Source: Candidatus Methanosuratincola subterraneus
GTDB lineage: Archaea; Thermoproteota; Methanomethylicia; Methanomethylicales; Methanomethylicaceae
NCBI GenBank assembly: GCA_004028775.1
Contig: RXGA01000002.1
Location: 186,001 to 250,000, forward strand
DNA: 64,000 bases
Direction: 5' to 3'
Shown here piece by piece: positions 42,651 through 52,311 of this stretch. The translations under genes were made by a program, and so were the position numbers. Numbering within the stretch: the first letter of the stretch is position 1; each line of letters opens with the position of its first letter. The notes under the pieces are model-generated. The model had not been told where the DNA came from. It ran no database searches and was given only the letters and a program-made list of their open reading frames with translations.

Positions 42651-43087
42651 GTATGAGACTAAGAGAATGCGTATTTGTCATCATTTCATTGTTACTGGCC
42701 TTTGGTATGATCGCGCAGCCATCTTTCTCTGTCGCAGGGGCTTTTGATCCGGCAGGAGACCAGGAAGGAGGGAGCATGCAGATGCGGCACGAGGGCCGGG
42801 ACATGGAGGTATACTACTCAATTCAGGCGGTGCTCTCGTTTGTAAACATGTTCCTCTCGGCTCTGCTGATGGGGATCTACCTTGACACATACAGGAGGAT
42901 CAGGTCCGAGTTTTCCCTCTCGCTCGTCATAGTCTCCCTGGTGCTGTTCTCGTATGCCCTCACTTCAAACCCGCTGCTCCACAGTGCCCTCGGCTTCGGC
43001 GGCTTCGGGCTTGGGCCGTTCGCAATGATACCTGAACTCTTCAGCTGTGCGGCACTCCTGATCCTAGTTTACATCAGCCTGAAGTGA
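42647..43087 (+). CDS. Uncharacterised membrane protein
   Basis: About 146 residues, TTG at 42647 or ATG at 42653. A signal peptide or first membrane helix (about 5-28) is followed by a short Met/His/Asp-rich segment (SMQMRHEGRDMEVYY) and three further membrane helices (about 62-80, 90-108, 122-145). The Met/His segment could bind copper or another metal outside the membrane, as a guess. Coupled to the preceding regulator. Family not recognised. Confidence 0.65.
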   Translation: MSMRLRECVFVIISLLLAFGMIAQPSFSVAGAFDPAGDQEGGSMQMRHEGRDMEVYYSIQAVLSFVNMFLSALLMGIYLDTYRRIRSEFSLSLVIVSLVLFSYALTSNPLLHSALGFGGFGLGPFAMIPELFSCAALLILVYISLK

Positions 43088-43176
43088 GCGGGTTTGGGAT
43101 AAATTTGGTATAAACTCGGTAAACATCTTGGGAAATCAATATGAACCGTGCAGTGGAGGGTCTAACGGTGAATAAA

Positions 43177-43530
43177 ATGAAGAAAACGGCAATATTCTTG
43201 TTGGCGGCGCTGCTGATTGCAGCGATACCGATAGCCTCAACCCTAGCAGCTTCGAATGGAGATCTCTTTGAGAACCAGAAGGCCTTACCCATCCACAACA
43301 CTATACAGAAACAAGACAGAGAACAGCTGAAAGACAGAGAATGCCCAGGGTCCAGTCCTGCCGACTCCGGGGCATGTATGACCCAAGAGAGGGCTCAGCT
43401 CAGAGTCCAGGAAAGAGAGATGATTCATGCGGATGCGGGCTCAAGTGACCCAGAATGCCAGAGCTTTATCTTCCAACTGAGGGAAATGCTTCAACTAAGA
43501 AACCAGAATTGCATCGGATATGGGAAATGA
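43177..43530 (+). CDS. Small secreted protein
   Basis: 117 residues from the ATG at 43177 (GGTGA seven bases ahead). A typical signal peptide (KKTAIFLLAALLIAAIPIAS, cleavage near an AxA) and a charged mature region of about 90 residues with repeated Gln/Arg/Glu stretches and four or five cysteines (REC, GACM, PECQ, NCIG). No hydrolase motif. Third gene of the regulator-membrane-secreted set; possibly extracytoplasmic. A T-rich terminator follows directly. Confidence 0.65.
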   Translation: MKKTAIFLLAALLIAAIPIASTLAASNGDLFENQKALPIHNTIQKQDREQLKDRECPGSSPADSGACMTQERAQLRVQEREMIHADAGSSDPECQSFIFQLREMLQLRNQNCIGYGK

Positions 43531-43543
43531 TAAGGGTATAAAC

Positions 43544-43562
43544 CTTTTCTTTTCTTTTTTTT
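43544..43562 (+). terminator. T-rich terminator after the secreted-protein gene
   Basis: CCTTTTCTTTTCTTTTTTTTA begins about 13 bases after the stop at 43530 and lies just before the convergent tpiA stop. Confidence 0.55.
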
Positions 43563-43584
43563 ATAGCTTAAATCGCCTTTTTAC

Positions 43585-44319
<735 letters not shown>

Positions 44320-44619
44320 TTAGCTTCCTTCCTTCTTCTCTTCGGTAGGCTTTGACTCAGATGTCCCCGCTTCCTTCCCCCCGGTCACATCGGAGAGCTC
44401 GGGTATCTCCTCCAGAGGCTTAGGGGGAGGGGTTGTCGCCATAGTATAGCCGATCCAACCTGCGATGCCGAGGACTGCCAGGACCATCATTAAGACGGGC
44501 AGTACTATTGCCCACCAAGACCACTCTGAGAAGAAAAGCCACCAGAGGTAAACCACAATCAGGATTGCCGATGTTGCCAGTATTCCTGCACCAATTGCCT
44601 GATCCTTTGACATGATCAT
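44320..44619 (-). CDS. Small membrane protein with two helices
   Basis: 99 residues. Two membrane helices (about 9-31 and 36-58, rich in Trp, Val and Ile) separated by a short turn with FFSEWSWW, then a hydrophilic proline- and glutamate-rich C-terminal tail (about 62-99). Function unknown. It lies on the minus strand upstream of tpiA with a 50-base gap. Confidence 0.6.
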   Translation of the reverse strand: MIMSKDQAIGAGILATSAILIVVYLWWLFFSEWSWWAIVLPVLMMVLAVLGIAGWIGYTMATTPPPKPLEEIPELSDVTGGKEAGTSESKPTEEKKEGS

Positions 44620-44704
44620 ACGCCCCTTTGCTTCAATTAAGGAAACCTGCCTCGATTTAAGCTTTTATATATTGAGGCAGAACTATCCCTTGGAATGGTA
44701 AAGT

Positions 44705-45535
44705 ATGTCTTCAGGCTGCATTGCTTATTTTGACGCCGAACTTGTAGCCTCCAAGATATGTGACTTCATAAGGGCCAGGGTCGGCGGGAGGGGCGCTGTG
44801 GTTGGGCTGAGCGGCGGGATCGACTCTGCGGTTACGGCGGCCCTCTCAGCGAGGGGGCTCGGCAGGGAAAAGGTCCTAGGTCTCGTGATGCCTGACTCCG
44901 CGGCCACTCCGGACGAGGATGTCAAGGATGCTAAGGCGATGGCTGAAAGCATTGGTATAAGGTACAGGACCATCGACATCACCCAAGCATCCAAGCTCAT
45001 TACAGAGCTGGCCTCGGCAGGGTGTGAGTTTAAGGACAAGGTGGCAGAGGGGAATGTGAGGGCGAGGCTGAGGATGACGATCCTGTATTACGTGGCAAAT
45101 TCGGAAGGGAGGATTGTGATAGGGAGCGGGGATAAGAGCGAACTCATGATCGGATACTTCACCAAGTACGGCGACGGAGGGGTAGATCTGCTCCCTCTCG
45201 GCTGCCTTTACAAGACCCAGGTCAGGGAGCTGGCGAGGCATTTGGGGATCCCTCGGAAGATCGTAGAGAAGGAGAGTTCCCCGAGGCTCTGGAAGGGGCA
45301 GACAGCGGAAAGTGAACTGGGCATCAGCTACGAAGACATAGACCTGATCCTTTACCGTTTCCTGGATCTGAGAATGAGCAAGGAAGATGTGGCGAGGGAC
45401 CTCGGTCCAAACTACGCGGCAAAGGTAGAGAAGGTTGTAAGGATGGTCAGGGAGAGCGCCCACAAGAGGAGGATGCCCCCTGTGCCAAAGATCACCCCTT
45501 CTTCAACGGGGCGCGGCGGCATTACCAGCGGTTGA
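44705..45535 (+). CDS. nadE: NH3-dependent NAD synthetase
   Basis: 276 residues. Amidates deamido-NAD with ammonia. PP-loop motif GLSGGIDSAVTAAL (34-47) and the later GSGDKSELMIGYFTKYGDGG are diagnostic. No glutaminase domain, so ammonia is used directly. A TATA box (TTTTATATATT, about 44670-44680) precedes it. The nuclease-like gene follows after 13 bases. Confidence 0.95.
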   Translation: MSSGCIAYFDAELVASKICDFIRARVGGRGAVVGLSGGIDSAVTAALSARGLGREKVLGLVMPDSAATPDEDVKDAKAMAESIGIRYRTIDITQASKLITELASAGCEFKDKVAEGNVRARLRMTILYYVANSEGRIVIGSGDKSELMIGYFTKYGDGGVDLLPLGCLYKTQVRELARHLGIPRKIVEKESSPRLWKGQTAESELGISYEDIDLILYRFLDLRMSKEDVARDLGPNYAAKVEKVVRMVRESAHKRRMPPVPKITPSSTGRGGITSG

Positions 45536-45548
45536 GGGCGCGTAACGA

Positions 45549-46070
45549 ATGAGCCTGCTCAAGGCGATCGTAGAAAAATTGGAAAGAGGCGCCCCGGCGG
45601 GGAGTTTAGTTGAGGGACTCTGCTGGAGGGACTTTGAGGGGTTCGCCGCAGAAATATTCTCAGAGAACGGGTTCGCGGTGCGGAGGAATGTCAGGTTCAG
45701 TTCAGAGAAGAAGAGATATGAGATAGACGTCGCCGCATTCCAGAGACCGCGCGTCATGCTTGTGGACTGTAAGCACTGGGGGGTCAGGGCAGGCAAGTCG
45801 AGCAGCATAAGGGATGCGGCTGCAAGGCAGCGCCAAAGGGCAGACCACTTTGATGGACAGCTGACACAGGTTTTCCCCGACGCATCAGGGTGGGGAAGGG
45901 CGTCCATTATCCCGGTGATCGTGACGCTCCACCAGGAAGCGGTCACGGAGCATGCCGGTGTTTTCGTAGTCCCGGTCTTCAAGTTGAATCAGTTTATCGA
46001 GGAGGCGAGGTGCGGCATCTTCGATGCCAAGGAAGTCAAGCTGGCTAGCCTGAGGGAGTTCCAGCACTGA
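45549..46070 (+). CDS. PD-(D/E)XK nuclease-like protein
   Basis: 173 residues. A core of the form RYEIDVAAFQRPRVMLVDCKHWG (in parts) matches the D-x(n)-(D/E)-x-K active-site layout of restriction-endonuclease-like folds: Asp in EIDV and Asp-x-Lys in DCKHW. Flanking helices are typical. No methylase or other defence gene is nearby and it follows nadE, so a repair or nucleic-acid-processing role is as likely as restriction. Its 3' end overlaps the convergent thiDN gene by 26 bases. Confidence 0.7.
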   Translation: MSLLKAIVEKLERGAPAGSLVEGLCWRDFEGFAAEIFSENGFAVRRNVRFSSEKKRYEIDVAAFQRPRVMLVDCKHWGVRAGKSSSIRDAAARQRQRADHFDGQLTQVFPDASGWGRASIIPVIVTLHQEAVTEHAGVFVVPVFKLNQFIEEARCGIFDAKEVKLASLREFQH

Positions 46071-47439
46071 GGGGTTGTGAGAGCCTTCTAGCAATCCGGA
46101 TGGCCTTCGTGGCCACTTCAACCGCATCCCTTCCGAATATCAGCATCATCGGCTCCTTCCCCCAGTCACCTGTGTGGTAGATAACGTCAGGGATCCCCCC
46201 ATGTGCTTTTATTGCCTCCTGGATCCCCCAGGGGACGGAGGCGCCCTCCGATGCCTTGACTTCTGGAGGCTCTTTGGTACGGTCATACGAGGAGTGCGAA
46301 TACCCCAACTCCTTTAGGACTCCCAGCATCTCTTCAGAGTATCGGATATTCATCGCAGACCGCATTTCAGGATCATACCGCATCGCAGAAAGGATTGCAC
46401 TGGCAACATGCCTGGACCCCCCAAAAGCAGGGGAGGAGGCGGGCTTGAGCCGCCCGCCCGCGTTTGAGATCCTGCCAGGGATGCCGCATACGGACTCCAC
46501 CCCTAAAGCATATCTCAAAGGGAGGGACATTGCCAGGTTGATCTGGCATTCTGGCGACAGCAGCGGTGCATATTCAGAGGACTCGAGCAGACATAATGCA
46601 TCAGTAACGGAGGCGACGACTCTGAACTTCTCGGCATCGACCTCGAGGTTTGAGATCGGGTTCACCGGACCGACACCCTTCCCCACCTCTAAGCCATAGA
46701 GTATTGCGTTACGTACGAACCGCTTTGCCATGCCCACTGCGTCCGCAACGGAGTTACCGAGCGCCAAGTAGGATGCGATCGCCGCCGAGAATGTGCATCC
46801 AGTGCCATGCGTGGTCTTCGAGGGGATCCTCTCTCCCATGTAAAACACCGGGGGGCTACCCCTTGAGAAGAGCGTGTCGACCGGCTCACCGGGAAGGTGC
46901 CCGCCCTTGATGACCACATGACGAGCACCCATGTCCAGCAGCAGATCCCCGGCTCTCAACACATCTTCAATAGACGAGATCTCCATTTTTGTGAGGGCTG
47001 ACGCCTCCTCGACATTCGGGGTGAGGACATGAGCCAGAGGTATGAGCTGCTCCTTTAAGGATGCGACTGCTTCTTTCCTGAGGAGGGGGGCACCTGACTT
47101 CGCAACCATCACAGGGTCGACTACTGCCTTCAGCCCATACTCAGCTATAGCTTTGGATACCTCAGAGATTATCGGGGAGCTTGAGAGCATCCCTGTCTTT
47201 GCAAACATCACGCCCATATCCCTGACGACTGCGTCTATCTGCAACCTCACCGTTTCCGGCGGGATCTCGTGTACGGCAGAGACTCCGGTCGTGTCCTGGG
47301 CGGTCACCGTTGTGATTGCTGAAGTGCCGTGAACGCCCAGTGCTGCAAAGGTCTTCAGATCCGCCTGGATTCCTGCACCTCCGCCCGAGTCGGAGCCGGC
47401 AATCGTCAGCACAACAGGGGTTGGACTTATTTTTGTCAT
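46045..47439 (-). CDS. thiDN: Bifunctional HMP/HMP-P kinase ThiD and thiamine-phosphate synthase ThiN
   Basis: 464 residues from the ATG at 47437-47439 (GAGGGT ahead). N-terminal ThiD ribokinase fold (about 1-265: [20 protein letters not shown] and [14 protein letters not shown] with the anion hole) and C-terminal ThiN (about 280-462: [31 protein letters not shown]). It makes HMP-PP and joins it to the thiazole phosphate. A TATA box near 47458-47468 puts the transcript start almost at the ATG. Divergent from thiR. Confidence 0.93.
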   Translation of the reverse strand: MTKISPTPVVLTIAGSDSGGGAGIQADLKTFAALGVHGTSAITTVTAQDTTGVSAVHEIPPETVRLQIDAVVRDMGVMFAKTGMLSSSPIISEVSKAIAEYGLKAVVDPVMVAKSGAPLLRKEAVASLKEQLIPLAHVLTPNVEEASALTKMEISSIEDVLRAGDLLLDMGARHVVIKGGHLPGEPVDTLFSRGSPPVFYMGERIPSKTTHGTGCTFSAAIASYLALGNSVADAVGMAKRFVRNAILYGLEVGKGVGPVNPISNLEVDAEKFRVVASVTDALCLLESSEYAPLLSPECQINLAMSLPLRYALGVESVCGIPGRISNAGGRLKPASSPAFGGSRHVASAILSAMRYDPEMRSAMNIRYSEEMLGVLKELGYSHSSYDRTKEPPEVKASEGASVPWGIQEAIKAHGGIPDVIYHTGDWGKEPMMLIFGRDAVEVATKAIRIARRLSQPLSAGTPSG

Positions 47440-47488
47440 ACTTACCCTCAATAATTTTATATGAAGGGGTTTATAAGTAGTATATATA

Positions 47489-47515
47489 ATTCATGAATAC
47501 ACCGATTTATGGTGT
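47489..47515. promoter_or_regulatory. Two palindromes in the thiDN-thiR divergent promoter
   Basis: ATTCATGAAT (47489-47498, perfect) adjoins ACACC-GATTTAT-GGTGT (47499-47515, perfect arms). A TATA-like GTATATATAATT is at about 47478-47490 for thiR. The repeats cover the expected thiR start site and lie about 50 bases from the thiDN start, so they are good candidates for ThiR operators. Confidence 0.5.
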
Positions 47516-47520
47516 GAAAC

Positions 47521-48483
47521 TTGAACCCCCCCTGCGAGCTCACTGTGAAGGAGTTGCTCCCGATTCTGAGGACTTTGGTCGCTAAGGAGCTAGCTGAAAA
47601 CCACGCCTACACCCAGACAAAGATAGCGAAGAAGTTAGGCGTTACACAGGCAGCGGTAAGCGGGTACCTGACCCAGCAACTGACGGATGCATCAACAGAG
47701 CCGTTCTCGCTGAAGGAGCTGCGGGAGATAGCCAAGAGCCTCGCTTCCGAGATCACAATGAAGCGGTTCTCGAACGCAGACATGATCAACAACATCTGTG
47801 AGATCTGCCTGAACCTCAGGCGGGGAGGGACCATATGCCACGCTCATAAAACCAGGATCCCGGAACTGGAGGAGGAGAGATGCAACATTTGCATGCAGCT
47901 GCACATGAGCCTAACAGACCTCTCAGACATGAGGAGGGCGACGCTGAGCGACCTAACCGTTGCGGTCTCGATGATCGAGAACACCCCCGAGTTCGTTGAA
48001 CTGGAGCCTCAGGTTCTATCCAACATGGTCATGGCACTGAAGAACGCAAAAGGCATATCCGATGTGGCCGGGATCCCGGGAAGGCTGGTCAAGATAAGGG
48101 GCAAGGTCATGTCCCTGATGGATCCGGAATTCGGTGTCTCGAACCACCTGGCTAAGCTCCTATTGAGGGTAATGAGGGTGAACCCCGAAGTAAGGTCGGT
48201 CATAAACACGGCTTACAACGAGGATGTAGCAGAGGTGATAAATAAGATGGGGTTCGTCTGCGCCCTATTCGATCGGACGCCGCTGCAGAAGGGCGAGGAG
48301 GAGCTCTTTGAATTTGCAGAGAGCGCATTCACTGAAAACAGAGGGTGGGTCGATGTGATTGTTGATATGGGCGGAGTAGGGATCGAGCCGAATGCCTATT
48401 TCTTCGAGAAGAATGCGCTCAGGCTGGCGGACAGGATTGTGAGAGTTGCAAGGCTAGTCGCAGCCAGGAAGGCGCATAAGTGA
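47521..48483 (+). CDS. thiR: ThiR-type thiamine regulator: HTH, Cys-rich linker, ThiN domain
   Basis: 320 residues, TTG start. N-terminal HTH (about 28-60: YTQTKIAKKLGVTQAAVSGYL), a cysteine/histidine cluster (about 94-130: CEIC, TICHAH, CNIC) that may bind zinc or Fe-S, and a C-terminal ThiN domain (about 170-318: VAGIPGRLVKIRG-like and VNPEVRSVINTAYNED). HTH-ThiN fusions are known archaeal regulators of thiamine genes, with ThiN as ligand sensor. It is divergent from thiDN across palindromes, matching that role. Confidence 0.88.
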   Translation: MNPPCELTVKELLPILRTLVAKELAENHAYTQTKIAKKLGVTQAAVSGYLTQQLTDASTEPFSLKELREIAKSLASEITMKRFSNADMINNICEICLNLRRGGTICHAHKTRIPELEEERCNICMQLHMSLTDLSDMRRATLSDLTVAVSMIENTPEFVELEPQVLSNMVMALKNAKGISDVAGIPGRLVKIRGKVMSLMDPEFGVSNHLAKLLLRVMRVNPEVRSVINTAYNEDVAEVINKMGFVCALFDRTPLQKGEEELFEFAESAFTENRGWVDVIVDMGGVGIEPNAYFFEKNALRLADRIVRVARLVAARKAHK

Positions 48484-48542
48484 GGTATACATTTATTATA
48501 TCCAGAAAGGAAAAGGTAGAGTCTTGGGAAACGGTGTAGTAA

Positions 48543-49694
48543 TTGCCCGCAAACCTACCTCCCCAGGCAAGGGCCGCAGAGAGGAGATATATTGAGGCTA
48601 AGACGCTGCCTGAGAAGATAAGGTACCTCCAAGAATTCATCTCATCGATCCCAGAACACAAGGGCAATGAAAAGATGAGGAGGTACCTGAGGAGGCGCCT
48701 TGCTGAACTCAAGGAGGAACTCGAGGAGCAAAAAAAAAGGAAGTCAGGCAGCGGTGGTGGGGGTTTCTCGGTCAAGAAGGAAGGGGCCGCCCAGGTCGTT
48801 CTTGTCGGGACGACTGGCGTTGGCAAGAGCAGCATAATCGCATCCACTACGAATGCGAAGGTCGAAGTTGGCGACCACCAGTTCACCACCAGAGAACCGG
48901 TGCCCGGGATGCTTGGGTTTGAAGACCTCCAGTTCCAGCTGGTTGACACGCCGGCGATTTTTGAGGGGGCGAGCTATGGTCTCTCTTGGGGATCACAGCT
49001 TATGAGCGTGATAAGGAATGCGGATGGACTGGCGATCGTTTTGGACGGGTCGGATCCGGTTAACCAGTACGCCACAATAATCAGAGAGCTTGGGATGGCA
49101 GGGATAACTACCGACAGGGCCGCGAGGAAGATAGAGATCGAGAGGACCACTGGCGGCGGGATACAGATAGCATGCACCGGAAGGATCGCCTGTAGGGTGG
49201 AGGAGATCGACAAGATCCTGAAGGAAGCGGGTGTCAGGAATGCGATCGTCAGGATATGGGGCGACGCAGGGAAGGAGGACATTCTGGGCGCGCTGGAGCA
49301 TACAAAGAGCTACAAGCCCTCAATAATACTCATAAACAAGGTGGATGTTTATCCGGGAGCAGTGCAAGAATTCACAAAGCTGACTGGGAGGGAGGCTATC
49401 GGGGTCTCGGCGCGTACTGGCGCGGGACTAGGTAACCTCGGCGGTGAGATCTTCAGGATGCTCGGAATAATCAGAGTCTACACCAAGGAGGTGGGCGGGG
49501 AGCCCGCGAAGAAACCCATAGTGATGAGGCGGGGCGCGAGGGTCATCGATGTGGCGAAGGTGGTCCATTCACACCTCTACAAAAACTTCAAGATAGCCAG
49601 GATATGGGGCCCGTCGGCAAAGTATGATGCCGAGAAGGTCGGGGCAGACCACGTGCTCGAGGACGGGGACATCGTAGAGATAAGGATAAAGTAG
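48543..49694 (+). CDS. DRG-family GTPase with TGS domain
   Basis: 383 residues, TTG start. N-terminal basic helical region (1-75), G domain with VGTTGVGKSS (G1), DTPAIFEG (G3) and LINKVD (G4), and a C-terminal TGS domain (about 315-383: RVIDVAKVVH, ADHVLEDGDIVEIRIK). DRG/Obg-type GTPases act on ribosomes or translation. The G1 and G3 motifs are slightly non-standard (usually GxPSVGKS and DLPG). Confidence 0.9.
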   Translation: MPANLPPQARAAERRYIEAKTLPEKIRYLQEFISSIPEHKGNEKMRRYLRRRLAELKEELEEQKKRKSGSGGGGFSVKKEGAAQVVLVGTTGVGKSSIIASTTNAKVEVGDHQFTTREPVPGMLGFEDLQFQLVDTPAIFEGASYGLSWGSQLMSVIRNADGLAIVLDGSDPVNQYATIIRELGMAGITTDRAARKIEIERTTGGGIQIACTGRIACRVEEIDKILKEAGVRNAIVRIWGDAGKEDILGALEHTKSYKPSIILINKVDVYPGAVQEFTKLTGREAIGVSARTGAGLGNLGGEIFRMLGIIRVYTKEVGGEPAKKPIVMRRGARVIDVAKVVHSHLYKNFKIARIWGPSAKYDAEKVGADHVLEDGDIVEIRIK

Positions 49695-49796
49695 ACTTCG
49701 GTTTGGTTTGTCGGGTTTGCCCCCTCGAGCAGAAAGTATTATTTTGGACAAGGAAGACGGTATATCGAAGGATGTCTGTAGAGACTGGTGAAGCAG

Positions 49797-51038
49797 ATGG
49801 TCAGGATAGCGCAAATATCATGCGGCTCTGAGTACAGCGGGATTCAGGCAGAGATCGAAAAGGCAGCAAAGATCGTCGGCGGGCAGATATTCGTGCCAGA
49901 GGTGGATGTATCGGAGATCAGGACGGTTGAGGACGAGCTCGGTTTCCATGTGGCAAGCCCGGGCCTGAGGGTCATGATGGCAAGGGCGAAGGCCATAGTG
50001 GAGGGGAGGGTCGACGCAGATGGTGTCTTCATCGCGACCTGCTTCAGGTGTGCTGAGGGCGCACTGGTGAGGAGTGTAGTCAGGAGGTATATCCAGAGCC
50101 AGACAAAGATCCCAGTAGTGACCTATTCATTCACGGAGAGGACGAAAGCAGGGGCGCTGCTACTGCGCATGGAGGCTCTGGTGAACATCATAGACAAGAA
50201 GCCTCTCTTCGCAAGGATGAAGCAGGAGGGGATAACTGCCGGAATCGACTCTGGTTCCACGACGACAAAGGCCGTTGTTATGAAGGACAACGAGATCATA
50301 GGGCACGGATGGGTCCCCACCACCAGTGTCCTCGACTCGGGTATGACGGCACTGAACCAAGCGCTCAAGGAGGCGGGAATAGATGAGAGCAGGATTGAGG
50401 GGATCGGGGTGACCGGCTACGGAAGAACCATACTTAAGGAGAAATACAAGGCACAGCTCGCAATGGAGGAGGTCTCGACATGCTCCAAAGGGGCGCTGTT
50501 CCTGACCGACAAGCAGAGGGGGGACGCCACTGTCATAGACATAGGAGGCATGGACAACAAGGCGGTAACGCTTTATGACAGCATCCCTGACAGCTTCACC
50601 GTCGGAGGGGTCTGCGCAGGCGCCTCAGGGAGGTTCCTCGAAACCACGGCGAAAAGGCTCGGCGTTCCGATAGAGCAGTTCGGGGACCTCGCGATGAAAG
50701 GAGACTGGAAGGCAGTGCCAATGAATGCTTATTGCATTGTCTTCGGGCTTCAAGACCTTGTCGCGGGTCTTGCAGGAGGGGCAAAGCCGGAGGATGCGGC
50801 GGCAGCTGCGTGCCACAGCGTGGCCGAGCAGGTATTTGAGCAGCAGCTCCAGGAGATAGACATCAGGTACCCGATAATTCAGGTCGGATCGACCGCGCTT
50901 GTCAAGGGGCTGGTCAAGGCGCTCTCCGAGATACTCAGCGTGGAGATGATAGTCCCTGAAAAGCCTAATCTGATCGGGTGCGTCGGCGCAGCTGTGATGG
51001 TATCCGGGATGAAAGAGCTCGAGGAGACCAGAAGATAG
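49797..51038 (+). CDS. mmp15: Methanogenesis marker protein 15 (BadF/BcrA-like ATPase)
   Basis: 413 residues from the ATG at 49797 (GGTGA six bases ahead; GTG 49788 in frame). An N-terminal region of about 140 residues with cysteines (ATCFRCAEG) and an ASKHA ATPase of the BadF/BadG/BcrA/HgdC type ([40 protein letters not shown]). HgdC-type activators drive ATP-dependent electron transfer through a [4Fe-4S] held by the GGVCAGASG cysteine. Matches methanogenesis marker 15, restricted to Mcr organisms. Start of the mmp15-ycaO-tfuA-atwA run. Confidence 0.9.
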   Translation: MVRIAQISCGSEYSGIQAEIEKAAKIVGGQIFVPEVDVSEIRTVEDELGFHVASPGLRVMMARAKAIVEGRVDADGVFIATCFRCAEGALVRSVVRRYIQSQTKIPVVTYSFTERTKAGALLLRMEALVNIIDKKPLFARMKQEGITAGIDSGSTTTKAVVMKDNEIIGHGWVPTTSVLDSGMTALNQALKEAGIDESRIEGIGVTGYGRTILKEKYKAQLAMEEVSTCSKGALFLTDKQRGDATVIDIGGMDNKAVTLYDSIPDSFTVGGVCAGASGRFLETTAKRLGVPIEQFGDLAMKGDWKAVPMNAYCIVFGLQDLVAGLAGGAKPEDAAAAACHSVAEQVFEQQLQEIDIRYPIIQVGSTALVKGLVKALSEILSVEMIVPEKPNLIGCVGAAVMVSGMKELEETRR

Positions 51039-51059
51039 GCATTGTAAGTAAGGACGGGT

Positions 51060-52283
51060 TTGCCGCACATGAACCTGAGATCGGTTCCCAAGGGATACAC
51101 AGCGGGGACGCACAGGGAGGTCCCCCCGATTAAGACGCTGGAGCTGGTCAACAGGGTCAAGGACAAGGCTGGTATAACCAGGGTTGCTGAGATCACAGGG
51201 CTGGACCGAATCGGGATACCAATCTTCACCTCGATAAGGCCGATGGCTTCAGAGGGTGCTGTAACGATCTACACGGGCAAGGGCTACTCCCAAGAGGAGG
51301 CGGAAGTTTCGGCAATAATGGAGGGCATAGAGCGGTTTTCAGCGGAGCCAAGGGGTTTTACGCTGCTGAGGGGTTCATACAGGGATCTCACCTATGAAAG
51401 GGAAGCCCTTGACCCAAACATGCTGATACTGCCCCGCAGGTACCAATTTTCAGAAGAGATAGAGTGGGTTGAAGGGCATTCGCTCACGCGGAACGTACCG
51501 ATACTCGTCCCAGCAGAGGCGGTCTTCCACCCGTACAGCAGGCACAATCAGCTCTTCCGGACCAACACCAACGGACTCGCCGTCGGAAATGCGGTTGAGG
51601 AGGCGATTGTGCACGGGCTTATGGAGGTGATTGAGAGGGACGCATGGTCCCTGTTCGAAGCTGGGAGGCTGCAGGGGAGGGACCTCGACCTTGCCCATTG
51701 CGGCAGTCCGATGGTCAGGTCGATACTTGAAAAGCTCGAGAATGCAGGAATCGGGGTCTTTGCGAAGGACATAACCTCGGATCTAAGGATCCCGACGGTG
51801 GCAGTAGCCGTCGACGACGAGCTGACGAGGGATCCCGCGCTCCTCTCCCTCGGGGTGGGGACACATCTTGTGGCTGAGATAGCAGCGGTGAGGGCTTTGA
51901 CAGAGGCGGTCCAGAGCAGGCTGACCACCATCCACGGGACAAGGGAGGACACCGCCAAGGCCGAGTTCGCGAGGAGGATTGGGTACGATAGAATGAAGAG
52001 GATAAACAGGAAGTGGTTCTCCCCGAGCCCAGAAAGAGTAGGCCTGGACGAGCTGGGGTCATTTTCGGGGGATGATTTCCTAGAGGACATCAGGTATACG
52101 CTAGAGAGGCTGAGGGATGCTGGACTCCGAGAGGTCATAGTCGTCGACCTCACTAGGGGGGAGACAGGAATACCGGCGGTCAGGGTTATAGTCCCCGGAC
52201 TCGAGGTCTACGCGTTGGACAAGGAGAGGGCGGGTAGAAGACTGTCGGCACATTCAGGAACGCAGTACTATAGTGGAGTGTGA
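51060..52283 (+). CDS. ycaO: YcaO-family thioamidation enzyme (methanogenesis marker 1)
   Basis: 407 residues from TTG 51060 (or ATG 51069). YcaO ATP-binding glutamates are in SAIMEGIERFSAEP and GLMEVIERDAW. It activates the peptide backbone of McrA with ATP for conversion of the active-site glycine to thioglycine, together with TfuA, whose gene follows 19-28 bases later. The McrA target context is conserved in this genome (Gly451). Confidence 0.92.
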   Translation: MPHMNLRSVPKGYTAGTHREVPPIKTLELVNRVKDKAGITRVAEITGLDRIGIPIFTSIRPMASEGAVTIYTGKGYSQEEAEVSAIMEGIERFSAEPRGFTLLRGSYRDLTYEREALDPNMLILPRRYQFSEEIEWVEGHSLTRNVPILVPAEAVFHPYSRHNQLFRTNTNGLAVGNAVEEAIVHGLMEVIERDAWSLFEAGRLQGRDLDLAHCGSPMVRSILEKLENAGIGVFAKDITSDLRIPTVAVAVDDELTRDPALLSLGVGTHLVAEIAAVRALTEAVQSRLTTIHGTREDTAKAEFARRIGYDRMKRINRKWFSPSPERVGLDELGSFSGDDFLEDIRYTLERLRDAGLREVIVVDLTRGETGIPAVRVIVPGLEVYALDKERAGRRLSAHSGTQYYSGV

Positions 52284-52311
52284 CTTCCAAGGCTAGTAAA
52301 CGGTGCATGAG

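Noticed and set aside
45549-46070. Restriction-modification or defence system
   Set aside because: Only a single nuclease-like protein; no methylase, helicase or other defence gene in the neighbourhood.
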